NCBI RefSeq assembly: GCF_041146395.1
Contig: NC_090989.1
Coordinates: 249,850,843-249,914,842, forward strand
Source: Eulemur rufifrons
Lineage: Eukaryota > Chordata > Mammalia > Primates > Lemuridae
Direction: 5' to 3'
DNA: 64,000 nt
Positions 1-9,954 of the stretch are shown here, piece after piece. Under the pieces are notes generated by a model. The model saw only the letters and a program-made list of their open reading frames with translations, had not been told where the DNA came from and searched no databases. A program made the translations under genes and the position numbers. Every line of letters begins with the position of its first letter. Positions within the stretch are counted from its first letter, which is position 1.

Positions 1-685
1 GAAAGTTTCCCTTTCGATACTCCATGTGTCTATGGCTGAGACTTTTGCACGTCTTTTGAAAAATGTGCCTATTACTCCCTATTTTAAGGCCAGATGTTCT
101 CATGTTTGAGATAATTTGCATAATACATGAAGTTTCTCACATAATTTCTGGTATTCTTTTGTGGATACATGAATTGAGGTAAACAGAAATTCTTTTAATA
201 TTGACGGTCCAGGCTGTTTTAAGGCCCAGGATGTAGTGACATATATATATTTTGCAAAGTTAATTTTGATGTTGAGAAAATGAGGGACAGAATAGTTAAG
301 TGGTTTCTCAAGGTCAGACAATGAGTAAGAAAGGCAGCAGGAATTAAATGACATGATACTTTAGAAACTATGTGCCTAAATACTGGGAGGTTAAATGAGG
401 TTTACTCATGGTGTCTTTTGTTATCATTTCATTATTCCTGAGGTTGTGTGGGTAGAACCAATTCATAGCTGTTAGGTACAAATGACATTTGGGAAAAATT
501 AAGGGAAAAATAAATTAAATAATGGGGAGGAATCACCCAAACCTGAGGCAGGCTGAATGGGCATAGTCTTGAAGAGTTCTATCCCACTGAGTATCAACTC
601 CCTTGATCTATTCCATTAAGTCTCAGTAGGCTAATTAACACTGCATTGTTTCACAGGGGCACAATATAATTTTCAGCAGACTGTG
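1..685. other. unique intergenic or intronic sequence
   Basis: I see no gene or repeat that I can name here. Base composition is A+T rich, and the only open frame (84 codons, minus strand) has no recognisable domain. Confidence 0.5.
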
Positions 686-689
686 AGGT

Positions 690-850
690 CTAGAGATCCG
701 GCTGTGACCCTCATGCGGCATTCAAAAGCTGTGAGGGTTTAGGAAAGTCATTTAACCACTCTGGGCTTCAGTCCAAATAATTCTGGGCTTCAGTCCAAAT
801 AAGAGGTTTGAGCTTGATGGTTCCTAAGTCTTTCCACTTCCAACAGTCAC
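690..850 (+). repeat. MIR SINE fragment with an internal 22-bp duplication
   Basis: The order of motifs (gctgtg..., 'gtcatttaaccactctggg', then a 'ggtttgagcttgatggttcctaag' type stretch) matches the core and 3' half of a mammalian MIR on the plus strand. MIR is an ancient tRNA-derived SINE. Inside it, 'ctgggcttcagtccaaata' occurs twice in direct succession at 761 and 783. Family assignment is from memory of the MIR consensus. Confidence 0.55.
761..802 (+). repeat. 22-bp tandem duplication
   Basis: The unit starting 'ctgggcttcagtccaaata' at 761-782 is repeated at 783-802. The 20 bases that can be compared are identical. It lies inside a MIR copy, so it is a later local slippage event. Confidence 0.9.
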
Positions 851-1013
851 TTTTGCTTATACTAAGCTAGTATTTTTTCACTATGATGTTACAAGAATAG
901 AATATTTAGAATAGGAATGCTTAATGGTACATGAAAAGGATTTCACTGGAAAAACCATGAAACAAAGAATAAAGAAACACCCTTTGAAATGTTTTTTCAA
1001 AAATCATACCTTT

Positions 1014-1318
1014 GGCCAGGTGTGGTAGCTCACGCCTATAATCCCAGCACTTTGGGAGGCTGAGGTGGGAGGATCACTTAAGCCCAGGAGTTTGAGACCA
1101 GCCTAGGCAACATAGCAAGCCCTCATCTCTAAAAAAATTTAAAAATCAAAAATAAATTAGCCAGGCATAGTAGCACATGCCTGTAGTCCCAGCTACTCTG
1201 TAGGCTGAGACAAGAAGATTGCTTGAGCCCAGGAGTTCAGGCTGCAATGAGCTATGATCATGCCGCTGCACTCCAGGCTGGGTAACAGAGTGAAACCCTG
1301 CCTCAGAAAAAAAAAAAT
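1014..1318 (+). mobile_element. Alu SINE, dimeric, old (AluJ-like), full length
   Basis: Starts with 'ggccaggtgtggtagctca' and includes the left-monomer A box/B box region, a middle A-rich linker (near 1130-1157), the right monomer ('ctgtagtcccagctactc'; 'actccaggctgggtaacag') and a terminal A tract to 1318. It has no lemur-specific linker and many substitutions, so it probably predates the lemur Alu subfamilies. Target-site duplication is unclear: 'ataccttt' lies upstream and 'atactttt' downstream, which is only suggestive. Confidence 0.9.
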
Positions 1319-2225
1319 ACTTTTTACTAATATTGCTTTAGAATAATATCCTGTTGTGTTGAGGATACTTGTATCTTTTAACAATTAAGTGGAATATTTT
1401 TTATGAAAATAAAATAATTGTCATGGATAAAAATTTGAGTAAATGAATGTCTTCTAAAATTTGAATTTCACAAAAGGAAAATCACTTCCATATAATGAGA
1501 AGAATTAGAGCCTCTTTCTGATAGAGGACTAAATGCTTCCCCTTGTCCATAACACAGAAATAAAATTATGTATTTATGCAAGTGATATTCTGAAAATACT
1601 CTTTCAAATTACTAGTTATATTATTGTACTTTGAATTATAATTATAAGATTATTTTAATGAAGATATTTTAAAAAACTACCTATATTTTTCATACTATGT
1701 AGAGGCTGGAACTGGACTACTGTTCGCATTATATCTTGCATTTTAGACTCTGATGAAGTATAAATGAATGTGTTTTTTTAATTTTAGTTAGCCAACAGAA
1801 ATATTGTTATTTTTCATGATTCTTAATTGACGATGATCCAAAGAGAATCATTGTCTTAAGTAACAGCATAACTAAAGTTTCCTTTCTAAGCCTGTACATT
1901 TTGTACATAGTAAAGCATTAGCCCCAGGTTTCCATATATATTATATTAGGGTCTTAAACATTTTACAGCAAATACAAATGCTCTGGAAGATTCTGGTTTA
2001 AAATTTCATGGCAATGCTTTCTGAGTCAACCTCTTCCAATTCTCCACTAAAATTCTAATGAAGCCATGAAAAGAAGAAAGTTCTCAATAACATTGATAGC
2101 AGAGATACACATCTAGTCTTCCAGCCACACAAGAGGAATTTCCACTAATTACAAAGCCTTTGGAGCTAAGTTGATGAACACAATCAAGCTTCCCAACCTC
2201 AGATTTAAAAAAAAAAAAAAAAGAT
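1319..2225. other. A+T-rich sequence with no recognised gene
   Basis: No open frame of note and no repeat I can name. It ends in an A15 tract (about 2207-2221) directly before the next Alu. That tract may be the tail of an older insertion or part of the Alu target site. Confidence 0.45.
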
Positions 2226-2226
2226 G

Positions 2227-2465
2227 GGGCCAGTTGCTGTGGCTAATGCCTGGAATCTTAGCACTCTGGGAGGCTGAGGTGGGAGGATCACTTGAGCTCA
2301 GGAATTCAAGACCAGCCTGAGCAAGACTGAGACCTCATCTCTCCTAAAATAGAAAAAAGATTAGCTGGGTGTGGTGGTGCATGCCAGTAGTCCCAGCCGC
2401 TTGGGAGGCTGAGGCAGGAGGATCACTCGAGCCCAGGAGTTTGAAGTTGCAGTGAGCTGATGGCA
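2227..2465 (+). mobile_element. Alu SINE, 3'-truncated, strepsirrhine-like
   Basis: The left monomer ('ggccagttgctgtggctaat', 'agcactctgggaggctgag', 'gaccagcctgagcaagact') and the first half of the right monomer are present. Similarity stops at 'gcagtgagctgatggcatc' near 2465, with no terminal A tail. The wording 'actctgggaggctgag' and 'gcctgagcaag' follows lemur Alus rather than human ones. The missing 3' end implies a later deletion. Confidence 0.85.
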
Positions 2466-3490
2466 TCCAAATGTAAACTTCTCTCTTGCTTCACATTCTA
2501 GCTCCCTTACTCCCATCTTACCTTCACTGAGAAGCAGGCTGAATTGACAAAACTGATACACAAATATGGGAAATCCTACATATACTCTCTGAAAAGACTA
2601 GATAAGGGTATAAAACACATATCACAGTTTTTGACATTCAATACAGATGGAACTAGCTAGGAAGGAATATACGGCTAACACAAAACTCCGTTTTTAAGAG
2701 CAATCCACTTGCTCGTTTTAAGAGTGATACAGAAAATTCTGGAAGAATCCCCATTGTGAGTCCCTAATATGGAGTAGTGGTGGCTGAAATAGAAATTGCA
2801 CCATGAGAAGCAACACATTAGGAATGGCTCTCACTCTGTCGAGAAACACTTCCCAAAGCCCCTGGACCACCAATGTCAAAGATGAAAACCATCTTGCATG
2901 TGGAAACCTGGAGTGTGGTTGGGCTGTTCTCTGAAGACAGCAGGGATCCCTCAGGTCCTGGGCAGGAGACATGGAAAGGAGGTCAGATCTGCTACACTCT
3001 ACTTCTAAACTGCAATTTGGAACAATGAACAGAAAGTCAGTTCCTTGTCCTGGAGGCTTCAAGAACCCTAACCAGGGTTAATTCATCAAAACAAAGTTCC
3101 CAACTGGGTGCCTATGGCTCTGTCTCCTCTCTACTTCCTATAGATTGCTGGACTCTAGAGCTGAAAAGATGAATTTTTATAAAGCAGTTTACATAGAGAG
3201 GAAACCTAAGGAGAATATTTTTAGGTAAATACTATATCTAAAGTATTTCCTCTTATTTAAGGATTCATAGGCAGAAAATTAAAAATATTATACTCAGTGA
3301 GAGGAGATAAATGTAGCAATAAAATGATGTAAGAAGAACATAGTTGTATAATTTTAAAAAATATAATTCTACTAAATGAGAGATCCAAAGTGAGATAAAT
3401 TAAAAATTTGACATGAAAATTAAGGCTGGATTACAGAGGAAGATAAATTTTTTTAAAGATTAAATAAATATTAACTTTGAATAGGTCTAT
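2466..3490. other. unique sequence; G+C-richer block at about 2710-3140
   Basis: No repeat family recognised. The minus strand is open for 114 codons at 2718-3062, but with no recognisable domain, signal peptide or splice-supported structure. Sequence from about 3180 onward is A+T rich and featureless. Confidence 0.4.
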
Positions 3491-3700
3491 GTTGCAAAAG
3501 TAATACAGAAAACATTTAAGGAAAAATAAAATTAAAGATTAATTTAAACTTTATTATTGAGAGATAATCACATTTTTGGTGTGTGCTTACAATATTTTTG
3601 CTATGTGGGTGTGAAAAAGGTATGATTGCATATGTAATGAGTATATTTTCTTAATTCTAGAAGATATATATTCTAATATTTCATTTTACATGACATCATT
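3490..3700 (-). repeat. possible old L1M fragment
   Basis: The stretch ending 'gagataatcacatttttggtgtgtgcttac' resembles the antisense of old L1M 3' regions ('...agataaccactgttaacattttggtg...' type). It may belong to the same old element as 4600-4965. Assignment is by memory only. Confidence 0.35.
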
Positions 3701-4600
3701 ATATGATTCAATAACAGCATTTTGGAAAAAAAACTTTACATTTAATATATAGAAAAAATTACACAAAGAAAAATATTTGATATGTCTTTATAACATTTTC
3801 TTCTTTTATATCACAAAGTTTGAATCAAACCCTCCTTCACATTTAGAGACTAAAAATTTTGTGAACCACTTTGGCCACAGACAGCACTACAAGCATCATA
3901 AAGTCATGCTGCTTTTCCAAATTCCTCATCAGGAGTTTGACCTTTTGAGGCCCTTTGTGCTCAGTAGTGCAATTTCAAGGAAAATCAAAGAATACTGGAG
4001 TTTCAACTCCATTTTCAAACTTATTGAAAGCCTAGGGGTTTTGTTTATTTTAATTCAATACGAGCACGGAATGTGAAAAAGCTTTCCTTGCAAGTCTGAT
4101 GGAAGATTTTATTGGATAATATTTGGCACCAGAGTGACATCTTTGAAAATTCCAGGATTTGGTTGGAGGTGATTGTTTCTAATGTCTTTAATTGTATTGC
4201 TGTGTGTGTGACAGGATATGTTTTATGAAAAATAACTTTTAATTTCAATGTTTCATCCCAATGTAATATTTTGGAAGATATTTTTAGCAACAATTAAGAA
4301 CATACATTTAAATTGTAAATGCCTGAGATGCTACTAATGAACGTGACTTAAGCGATAATCAGTCAACAAGTTCCCTATACACACCAGGAGGCTCCCACCT
4401 GCGCAGACAACAACCACCACACCTCAACTCACTTTCTGATTTGGTGGCTGCCAAAAATTTTTTGACATCAGTTGTTAGACAAATTGAATTTCATATATTT
4501 GGACAAAACATGCATCTTTGAATGGAGGAGTTTCAGAAATAGAGTGTATATGAATATGCACTTTATAGTATTTTACAGAAGTGATGTTATAATGAAACAT
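3700..4600. other. A+T-rich sequence, no recognised feature
   Basis: Two opposite open frames of 99 and 82 codons overlap here (3777-4076 plus, 4045-4293 minus). Neither has recognisable motifs. I see nothing else. Confidence 0.4.
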
Positions 4601-4965
4601 GGTTTTTCACTTAAGGGCAATTTATTGAAAGTGTTTTTCCATGTCATTAACTACTCCTTTCAAGTATCATTTTTAATAGAATAACATTCATTATATAGTT
4701 ATGACATATTTTAAACATTATTTCAGTCATATTAGTTATTTATAATGCCATTATACTATAAATGTCAGTGAAATGTAGCTAAATCTTTGTGAATATCCAG
4801 GGCCATTTCTCTGGACAAATACCTAGAAGCAGTGTCTGGGTCAAAAGATATGCACATCCTTGTAAAGGATTTGAATGCATCAGACCTAAGTGTTCTACAT
4901 AAAAACCATACACTATCCTCCAATCCTCTACTTGCCAGCATGCCCCCGCACCCCCCCGCCCCTCT
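4600..4965 (-). mobile_element. old L1M (L1ME-type) LINE remnant
   Basis: The antisense hallmark is 'ggacaaatacctagaagcag' followed by 'tgtctgggtcaaaagatatg' and a cytosine-rich end. This matches the motif order of very old mammalian L1 3' regions ('cctagaagtggaattgctgggtcaaagg' type). It is heavily mutated, with no coding capacity. Confidence 0.6.
4943..4964 (-). other. C-rich tract, potential G-quadruplex on the minus strand
   Basis: C runs of 5, 7 and 4 separated by 'gca' and 'g' (4943-4962) give a G-quadruplex-compatible pattern on the complementary strand. There is no evidence of function. Confidence 0.5.
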
Positions 4966-5388
4966 CTGACTTTAATGGTGCTCTGGGTTTTGGTGCAGCT
5001 GATTCGTGGCACTACTGATTACTCACTGTTAATTCCTTCCATGGGGAGACTGCCACGTGCTCTGTCCCTGCATATCAAACAGTGTGTGTGTCATTTGCCA
5101 GGATCTGCTCTGCTTACTTCTTGCATTTCTACAGTCACTTCTCCAGGAGGAGTTTGTAAAAATTAGCCAAAGGTCAGTTTCTTCAATCTGGTCCCATCTA
5201 GAAGCTACCTAGCAGAATGTCTTCAAAGTCTGGCATGTGGAGAACATTGATCGTTAGCTTTTAACTTCAAGTTCATTTTCCAATTGTTCTCTTAGTATCC
5301 TTTGGGACCTTAAGGGTTTCAGAAAAGGATGTTTCAACTAAAAGGTTTTAGTTGTTGTTGGCTTGCTTCATTACAGTGTATGAATATA

Positions 5389-5630
5389 AAAAGTGACATA
5401 TCTAACCTGGGCAACACAGTGAGACCTCATCTCTACCAAAAAAAAAAAAAAAAAAAAAGTTAGCTAGCATGGTGGCACATGCCTGTAGCCCCAGCTACTC
5501 AGGAGGCTGAGGCAGGAGGATCACTTGAGCCCAGGAGTTTGAAGTTGCAGTGAGCTATGAATGATGCCACTGCACTCTAGCCTGGACAACAGAGCAAGAC
5601 TCTGTCTCAAAAAAACAAAAGTGACACATC
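5389..5630 (+). mobile_element. Alu SINE, 5'-truncated, with target-site duplication
   Basis: The Alu begins inside the left monomer at 'taacctgggcaacacagtg' (5403), has an A20-type linker, a complete right monomer and an A-rich end at 5620. It is flanked by the direct repeat 'aaaagtgacatatc' (5389-5402) and 'aaaagtgacacatc' (5617-5630), one mismatch in 14 bases. The duplication placed exactly at the truncated 5' end shows that the truncation happened during insertion rather than by later deletion. Confidence 0.9.
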
Positions 5631-6190
5631 CAAAGTGATACGGTTAAAAAGAAATAACTGGAGACCCAATGTTTACCCTTTTTTTATGGCAACTATCAGG
5701 TCATCCTTGAGCCTTTGTAACTCATTTTCTATGCACTGTCAGTACTTAACCCCCAGGATCACATATAGTTATATGGACAGGAAAGTGATCCTATGAAGGG
5801 AATAAGCATGTTGTACAAGGGCCACTGAAGGAGGCCACATGCACACTTGCAATGGATACTCCTGTGGTAGAGTCTTCCACAGAGCTGAACCTAGATGACA
5901 GAGGCCCCTGTGGTCTGATATTTCCTACTGCCTTTTCACCTTTCATCTAAGGCAGGACATATGACCAGGTGCTGTTTCACAGATGCTGCCTTGATCTTGC
6001 CTTCAGATGGGAATTTCATAAAAATGCCAAATCAAGTCCTGCTTATGATTGAATCGTATGGACATTGTTACAGGGTACTGGTTAGTTGCTGAGAAGGAAT
6101 CCCTGGCAACCATTAATAAAACCTCAAATTTCTTTTTTTACCTCTGGATTCCACATTCTCTCAGTCCCATGTTTTAACAAGTAGCACTGG
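5631..6190. other. unique sequence, no recognised feature
   Basis: No open frame or repeat I can support. Composition is closer to average than the flanks. Confidence 0.45.
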
Positions 6191-6300
6191 ATGAACATCA
6201 AGTTTCAGTTATGCAAGATGAATAAATTCTAGAGATCTGGTTTACGACATTGTGCCTACCACTAACAATATGGTATTGTGCATTTAAAAAATTGTTAAAT

Positions 6301-6765
6301 AAATTCTTTGCCTAGGCCAATGTCTGTAAGAGTCTTTCCTACATTTTCTTCTAGAATTCTAATAGTTTCTGACCTAAGGTTTAAGTCTGTTAACCACCGT
6401 GATTTGATTTTTGTGAGGGGTGAGAGCTGTGTGTCCTGTTTTAGTCTTCTACATGTGGATATCCAGTTTTCCCAGCACCATTTATTAAATAAGGAATCTT
6501 TTCCCCAGAGTATGTTTTTGTCTGCTTTGTCAAAGATTAGATGGCTATATGAGGATGGTTTTATATTTGGATTTTCTGTTCTGTTCTACTGGTCTGTGTC
6601 CCTGCACTTGTGCCAGTACCAGGCTGTTTTAAGAACCACAGCCTTGTAGTATAGTTTGAAGTCCGGCAAATTAATACCTCCCATTTTGTTTTTGTTGTTT
6701 AAGATTGCTTTTGCTAAACGGGGTCTTCTCTGGTTCCATACAAAGCGTAAAATTATTTTTTCTAA
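6301..6765 (-). pseudogene. L1 ORF2 fragment, inverted 5' part
   Basis: On the minus strand this encodes the ORF2 region after the reverse transcriptase domain. The plus-strand frame at 6308-6649 is its antisense shadow. It is a non-functional fragment, with no start or upstream domains. Confidence 0.85.
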
Positions 6766-7612
6766 GAAGACCCCTAAGGCAATGACAGCAACAACAAAAA
6801 TAAATAAATGGGACCTGATCAAATTAAAAAGCTTTTGCACAGCCAAAGAAACAGTCACAAGAATAAACAGACAACCTACAGAATGGGAAAAAATTTTCGC
6901 ATACTACACATCAGATAAAGGACTGATAACAAGAATCTATTTAGAACTCAGGAAAATCAGTAAGAAAAAATTGAACAACCCTATCAAAAAGTGGGCAAAG
7001 GACATGAATAGAAATTTTTCAAAAGAAGATATAAAAATGGCTAACAAACATATGAAAAAGTGTTCAACATCTCTAATCATCAGGGAAATGCAAATCAAAA
7101 CCACAATGAGATATCACTTAACTCCAGTGAGAACGGCCTTTATCAAAAAGTCCCAAAACTATACATGTTGGCGTGGGTGTGGAGAGATAGGTACACTCAT
7201 ACACTGCTGGTGGGACTGTAAACTAGTGCAGCCCCTGTGGAAAGCAATGTGGAGATACCTTAAACAGATTCAAGTAGACCTACCATTCGATCCAGCAATC
7301 CCATTACTGGGCATCTACCCAGAAGAACAAAAGTCATTCTATCAAAAAGACACCTGCACCCGAATGTTTATAGCAGCACAATTCACAATCGCAAAGATGT
7401 GGAAACAACCCAAATGCCCATCAATTCATGAATGGATTAGCAAAATGTGGTATATGTATACCATGGAATATTACTCAGCTATTAGAAATGATGGCGATAT
7501 GGCATCTCTTTGGTTCTCCTGGAGAGAGCTGGAACCCATTCTATTAAGTGAAGTATCCCAAGAATGGAAAAATAAGCACCACATGTACTCACCAGCAAAC
7601 TGGTTTCCCTGA
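6766..7612 (+). pseudogene. L1 ORF2 C-terminal fragment, still open
   Basis: About 280 codons of the ORF2 C-terminus read without a stop to TGA at 7610-7612. The cysteine-rich motif C-x3-C-x7-H-x4-C is complete at about 7170-7222 (starting '[10 protein letters not shown]'). ORF2 normally supplies endonuclease and reverse transcriptase, but both of those domains are missing here. The uninterrupted frame suggests a fairly young insertion. An open frame of 318 codons starting at 6656 runs across the inversion junction, so its first 35 or so residues are antisense L1 sequence. Confidence 0.85.
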
Positions 7613-7860
7613 GTGCGCATTTGGGAATAACACCAATTGGGTTTCGGACATAGGTCGGGGCTGGGTGGAAAGGTTGGGTGTATACCTACTTGATGAGTGC
7701 GATGTGCACTGCCTGGGGAATGGACACAACTGAAGCTCAGACTCGGGGGAATGGGGAGGCATGGGCAATGTATATAGCCTGATCTTTTGTACCCCCATAA
7801 TGAGCTGAAAAACAAACAAAAAATAAAAAAAAAAGTTAAAAAATTAAATTGGACCTAAAA
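7613..7860 (+). other. L1 3' UTR and A-rich tail
   Basis: Contains the G-rich stretch ('gactcgggggaatggggagg') and the end motif 'cttttgtacccccataatga' before an A-rich tail. The tail has two A tracts (about 7823-7833 and 7857-7865) separated by 'gttaaaaaattaaattgg' and a few more bases. This may be a mutated tail or a very short stretch of transduced 3' flank. Confidence 0.75.
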
Positions 7861-7979
7861 AAAAATCGTTTAAATAGGTAGATCTCATGTTAAGTGTTCT
7901 TAACCATAACTTTTTAAAAGAGTAGTATTAGATATTCTCATGATATGATCCCAGCCGTCTTCTTGCCCCAGTCAGTCTA

Positions 7980-8075
7980 TACCAGCAGTTCTCAACCCAT
8001 GAGGATGCCCAGCAGAGCTTTGATTATCTGGCCCTACTTCCAGAGATTCTGATTTAATTGCTGTAAGCAGGTGTA
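7980..8075 (+). repeat. MER20-like hAT DNA transposon fragment
   Basis: The stretch 'agcagttctcaaccc' ... 'cttccagagattctgattta' 'attg' is the signature of MER20 (a non-autonomous hAT-Charlie element). The 3' half is absent. Assignment is from the remembered consensus; MER5A is the alternative. Confidence 0.55.
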
Positions 8076-8540
8076 ATACTGCTCAAAACTCAGTCATGGG
8101 AATGAGAGGAACCAAACAGAGAAAAGGTGCAGGAGTACTGAAAACTAATTGAATGTTAAATAAAACAGATATTTCAGTTATACATTCCCTCACCAAACCA
8201 TGTGGCCAGCTGTATTTGTGGAAATGTAAGCCATTTAATTTCATGCTTTCTGCCTTCCCCTCTTCCTCCTACCCCCTTTCTCCTCCTCTTTCTTTTTCTT
8301 CTTCTTTCTCTTTTCTTCTAATTGTCATACATTAGCTACAATTTTGCCTCCTCTTGTCCCTTTAGGAATAAACCTTCCTTATGTCCCCACAATGGTTAGG
8401 TGACCCTGCTGCTTCTCCTCTGTGTCTTCTTGACCACAGGGCTACCATAACTTTTTTCTCACTGTGTGTATATAAGCCTAATTCTATAAGCAGGACTTGA
8501 GGCTGCATGGTGTGTTTAATTATTAGTTTACGTTGTTGTG
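8076..8540. other. no gene; pyrimidine-rich tract inside
   Basis: The tract at 8254-8319 is almost all C and T (for example 'cctcttcctcctacccccttt' type). Nothing else is recognised. Confidence 0.55.
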
Positions 8541-8544
8541 CCTT

Positions 8545-8655
8545 TAACTGGACTCTGAGCTCCTGACTGCCCAAGTCCCTGGATTACTCCTCTTTGAATC
8601 CCTGGCACCTGACACAGTCAGTTCTCAGTAAATGCTCTTGAGTGAATTCAGAAGG
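8545..8655 (+). repeat. L2 LINE 3' end
   Basis: The motif order is the L2 3' end: 'ggactctgagctcctga', 'atccctggcacctgacac', 'agttctcagtaaatgctctt', 'gagtgaattcag'. L2 is an ancient mammalian LINE and usually survives only as this 3' piece. Confidence 0.65.
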
Positions 8656-9500
8656 GAAAAAAAAATGATTGCTTTTGTTTGTTTTGTTCTTCAGCTAACA
8701 TGTAGTTTAGCACCTTTTTCTTTTATGTTTTGAGGCTTCCTGGGATTTTAATTGACTTGGGCACATTGATTTCAAAAAAGAAAGGAAAATAATTATGTAC
8801 CTTCAAGGTTCTAACCTCAGATGCCTTCAGTTCAATACTGTGGTATGCTCTAACGTTAATTTAACAACTGCTAATGGTCTAACTCACACAATCAGAAAGA
8901 AGAAACAAAGAGGTTACATAAACTTGAATCAAGAAACTTTAACATTTATATTCAAGGAAGATAATATTTTTCCCCAAAAAAAGCATTCACTTATAAGAAA
9001 TTTACACAATATTGAAGCTCACATTCCCAGCTCTTCTCCTGACTTAGAGGATAAAATTAGTCATCACTCTTACAATGTTTAAATGAAAATATAGAAGTTG
9101 TGTTTGAAAGATAAACACTTTTCTTCCTCTCATGTGGTTGTGAGAATACCAGATTGCTGGTCCACTCTTTTGACAGGTGTCTCTTGGAATGAACTGTTGA
9201 GAGGCCTGGCATGATTTGACAGCACTTTGGCAGGACACTGTCTCATACATGTAGTCCCTGAGAAAATTGGCTTCAGAATATCCCTTAACGAATTCCAAGT
9301 CAGAGCAATTTGAGGCAGCCATGTCAGCTTAGATTATTCTCTCCTTCAGCCTCAAAAGACAGCATGGGTTCCCTGTCAGCTCTCTGTAGACAAGCTGCAC
9401 CATCAGCCTCAAATGTTAACAAGTGAAGGAAGTGAATTTACTTTAATAAATTTCAAAAAACAGAATGATTTTCATAAGCATTCCTCATGGGAGTTTTGGA
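8656..9500. other. unique sequence, no recognised feature
   Basis: There are open frames of 95 (plus, 8795-9082) and 92 codons (minus, 9044-9322), without motifs. I read both as chance frames. Confidence 0.45.
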
Positions 9501-9509
9501 TTACTCAAA

Positions 9510-9722
9510 TCCAAGTCCTAGTTCTTTCATGTACTAGCTGCTGAATTTAAACAATGCACTTGATTTATTTAAGCCCATGTTTCTTCTGAAAAATGGGCAT
9601 GATAATAATATCAACCTCTTAGATCTGCTGTGCAGATGAAATGAAATAATCCAAGTAAAGTTTGTAGGATGTTGCCTGGTCCATAACTAGGGCTCAATAA
9701 TGGCAACTATCACTATTCTAAA
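9510..9722 (+). repeat. MIR SINE
   Basis: Nearly the full MIR order: 'agttctttcatgtactagct' (core), 'gaaaaatgggcatgataata', 'gtgcagatgaaatgaaat', 'tgcctggtccataactaggg', 'ctcaataatggcaac'. Confidence 0.75.
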
Positions 9723-9954
9723 GACTTCTTTATTGTGTGGCAATTGGGAATGATGGCCTCCACAGTCATTTAAAGAATCATTTTGTACATAAACCCATTA
9801 CAACACAGGCATAAAACATAATGCATCTATATCCCAGCAGAACCCCAGGCAATCCTGGGAGAATAAAAACAAATGTGCATTGAAATTCTTTCTACTTTAC
9901 CATTCTCAGTTTTATTTTATGATATATGTATAACATTTATGTAGGTAGCATATC

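Larger units (their letters stand above)
6301..7860 (+). mobile_element. 5'-inverted L1 LINE insertion (lemur-type), twin-primed
   Basis: A 5'-truncated L1 with two segments. 6301-about 6765 is ORF2 sequence in reverse orientation; about 6766-7826 is the adjoining downstream ORF2, 3' UTR and A-rich tail in forward orientation. The two segments meet in L1 coordinates with almost no loss. The reverse part ends where L1 reads '...caaagaattt', and the forward part resumes at '...aagacccctaaggcaatga'. This is the expected product of twin priming. Flanking direct repeats are 'aaaattgttaaat' (to 6300) and 'aaaatcgtttaaat' (to 7875), imperfect. It is nested in an older L1 3' end. Confidence 0.9.
6195..7911 (+). 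mobile_element. old L1 3' end, split by a younger L1
   Basis: The 3' end motif 'gttatgcaagatgaataaat', 'tctagagatctgg' and 'tattgtgcatttaaaaa' lies at about 6210-6300. Its expected continuation 'aggtagatctcatgttaagt' resumes at 7876. This is the 3' untranslated region of an L1 of the L1PB/L1MA kind. The younger L1 at 6301-7860 sits exactly in the gap. Only about 105 + 40 bases are the old element. Confidence 0.75.

Noticed and set aside
2718..3062. Possible exon or processed pseudogene on the minus strand
   Set aside because: A 114-codon frame with no recognised domain, no convincing splice sites and no A tail. Left as unassigned.
6656..7612. 318-codon frame as a host gene
   Set aside because: It is L1 ORF2 C-terminus fused to antisense L1 by an inversion. 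Kept as a finding, not as a gene.
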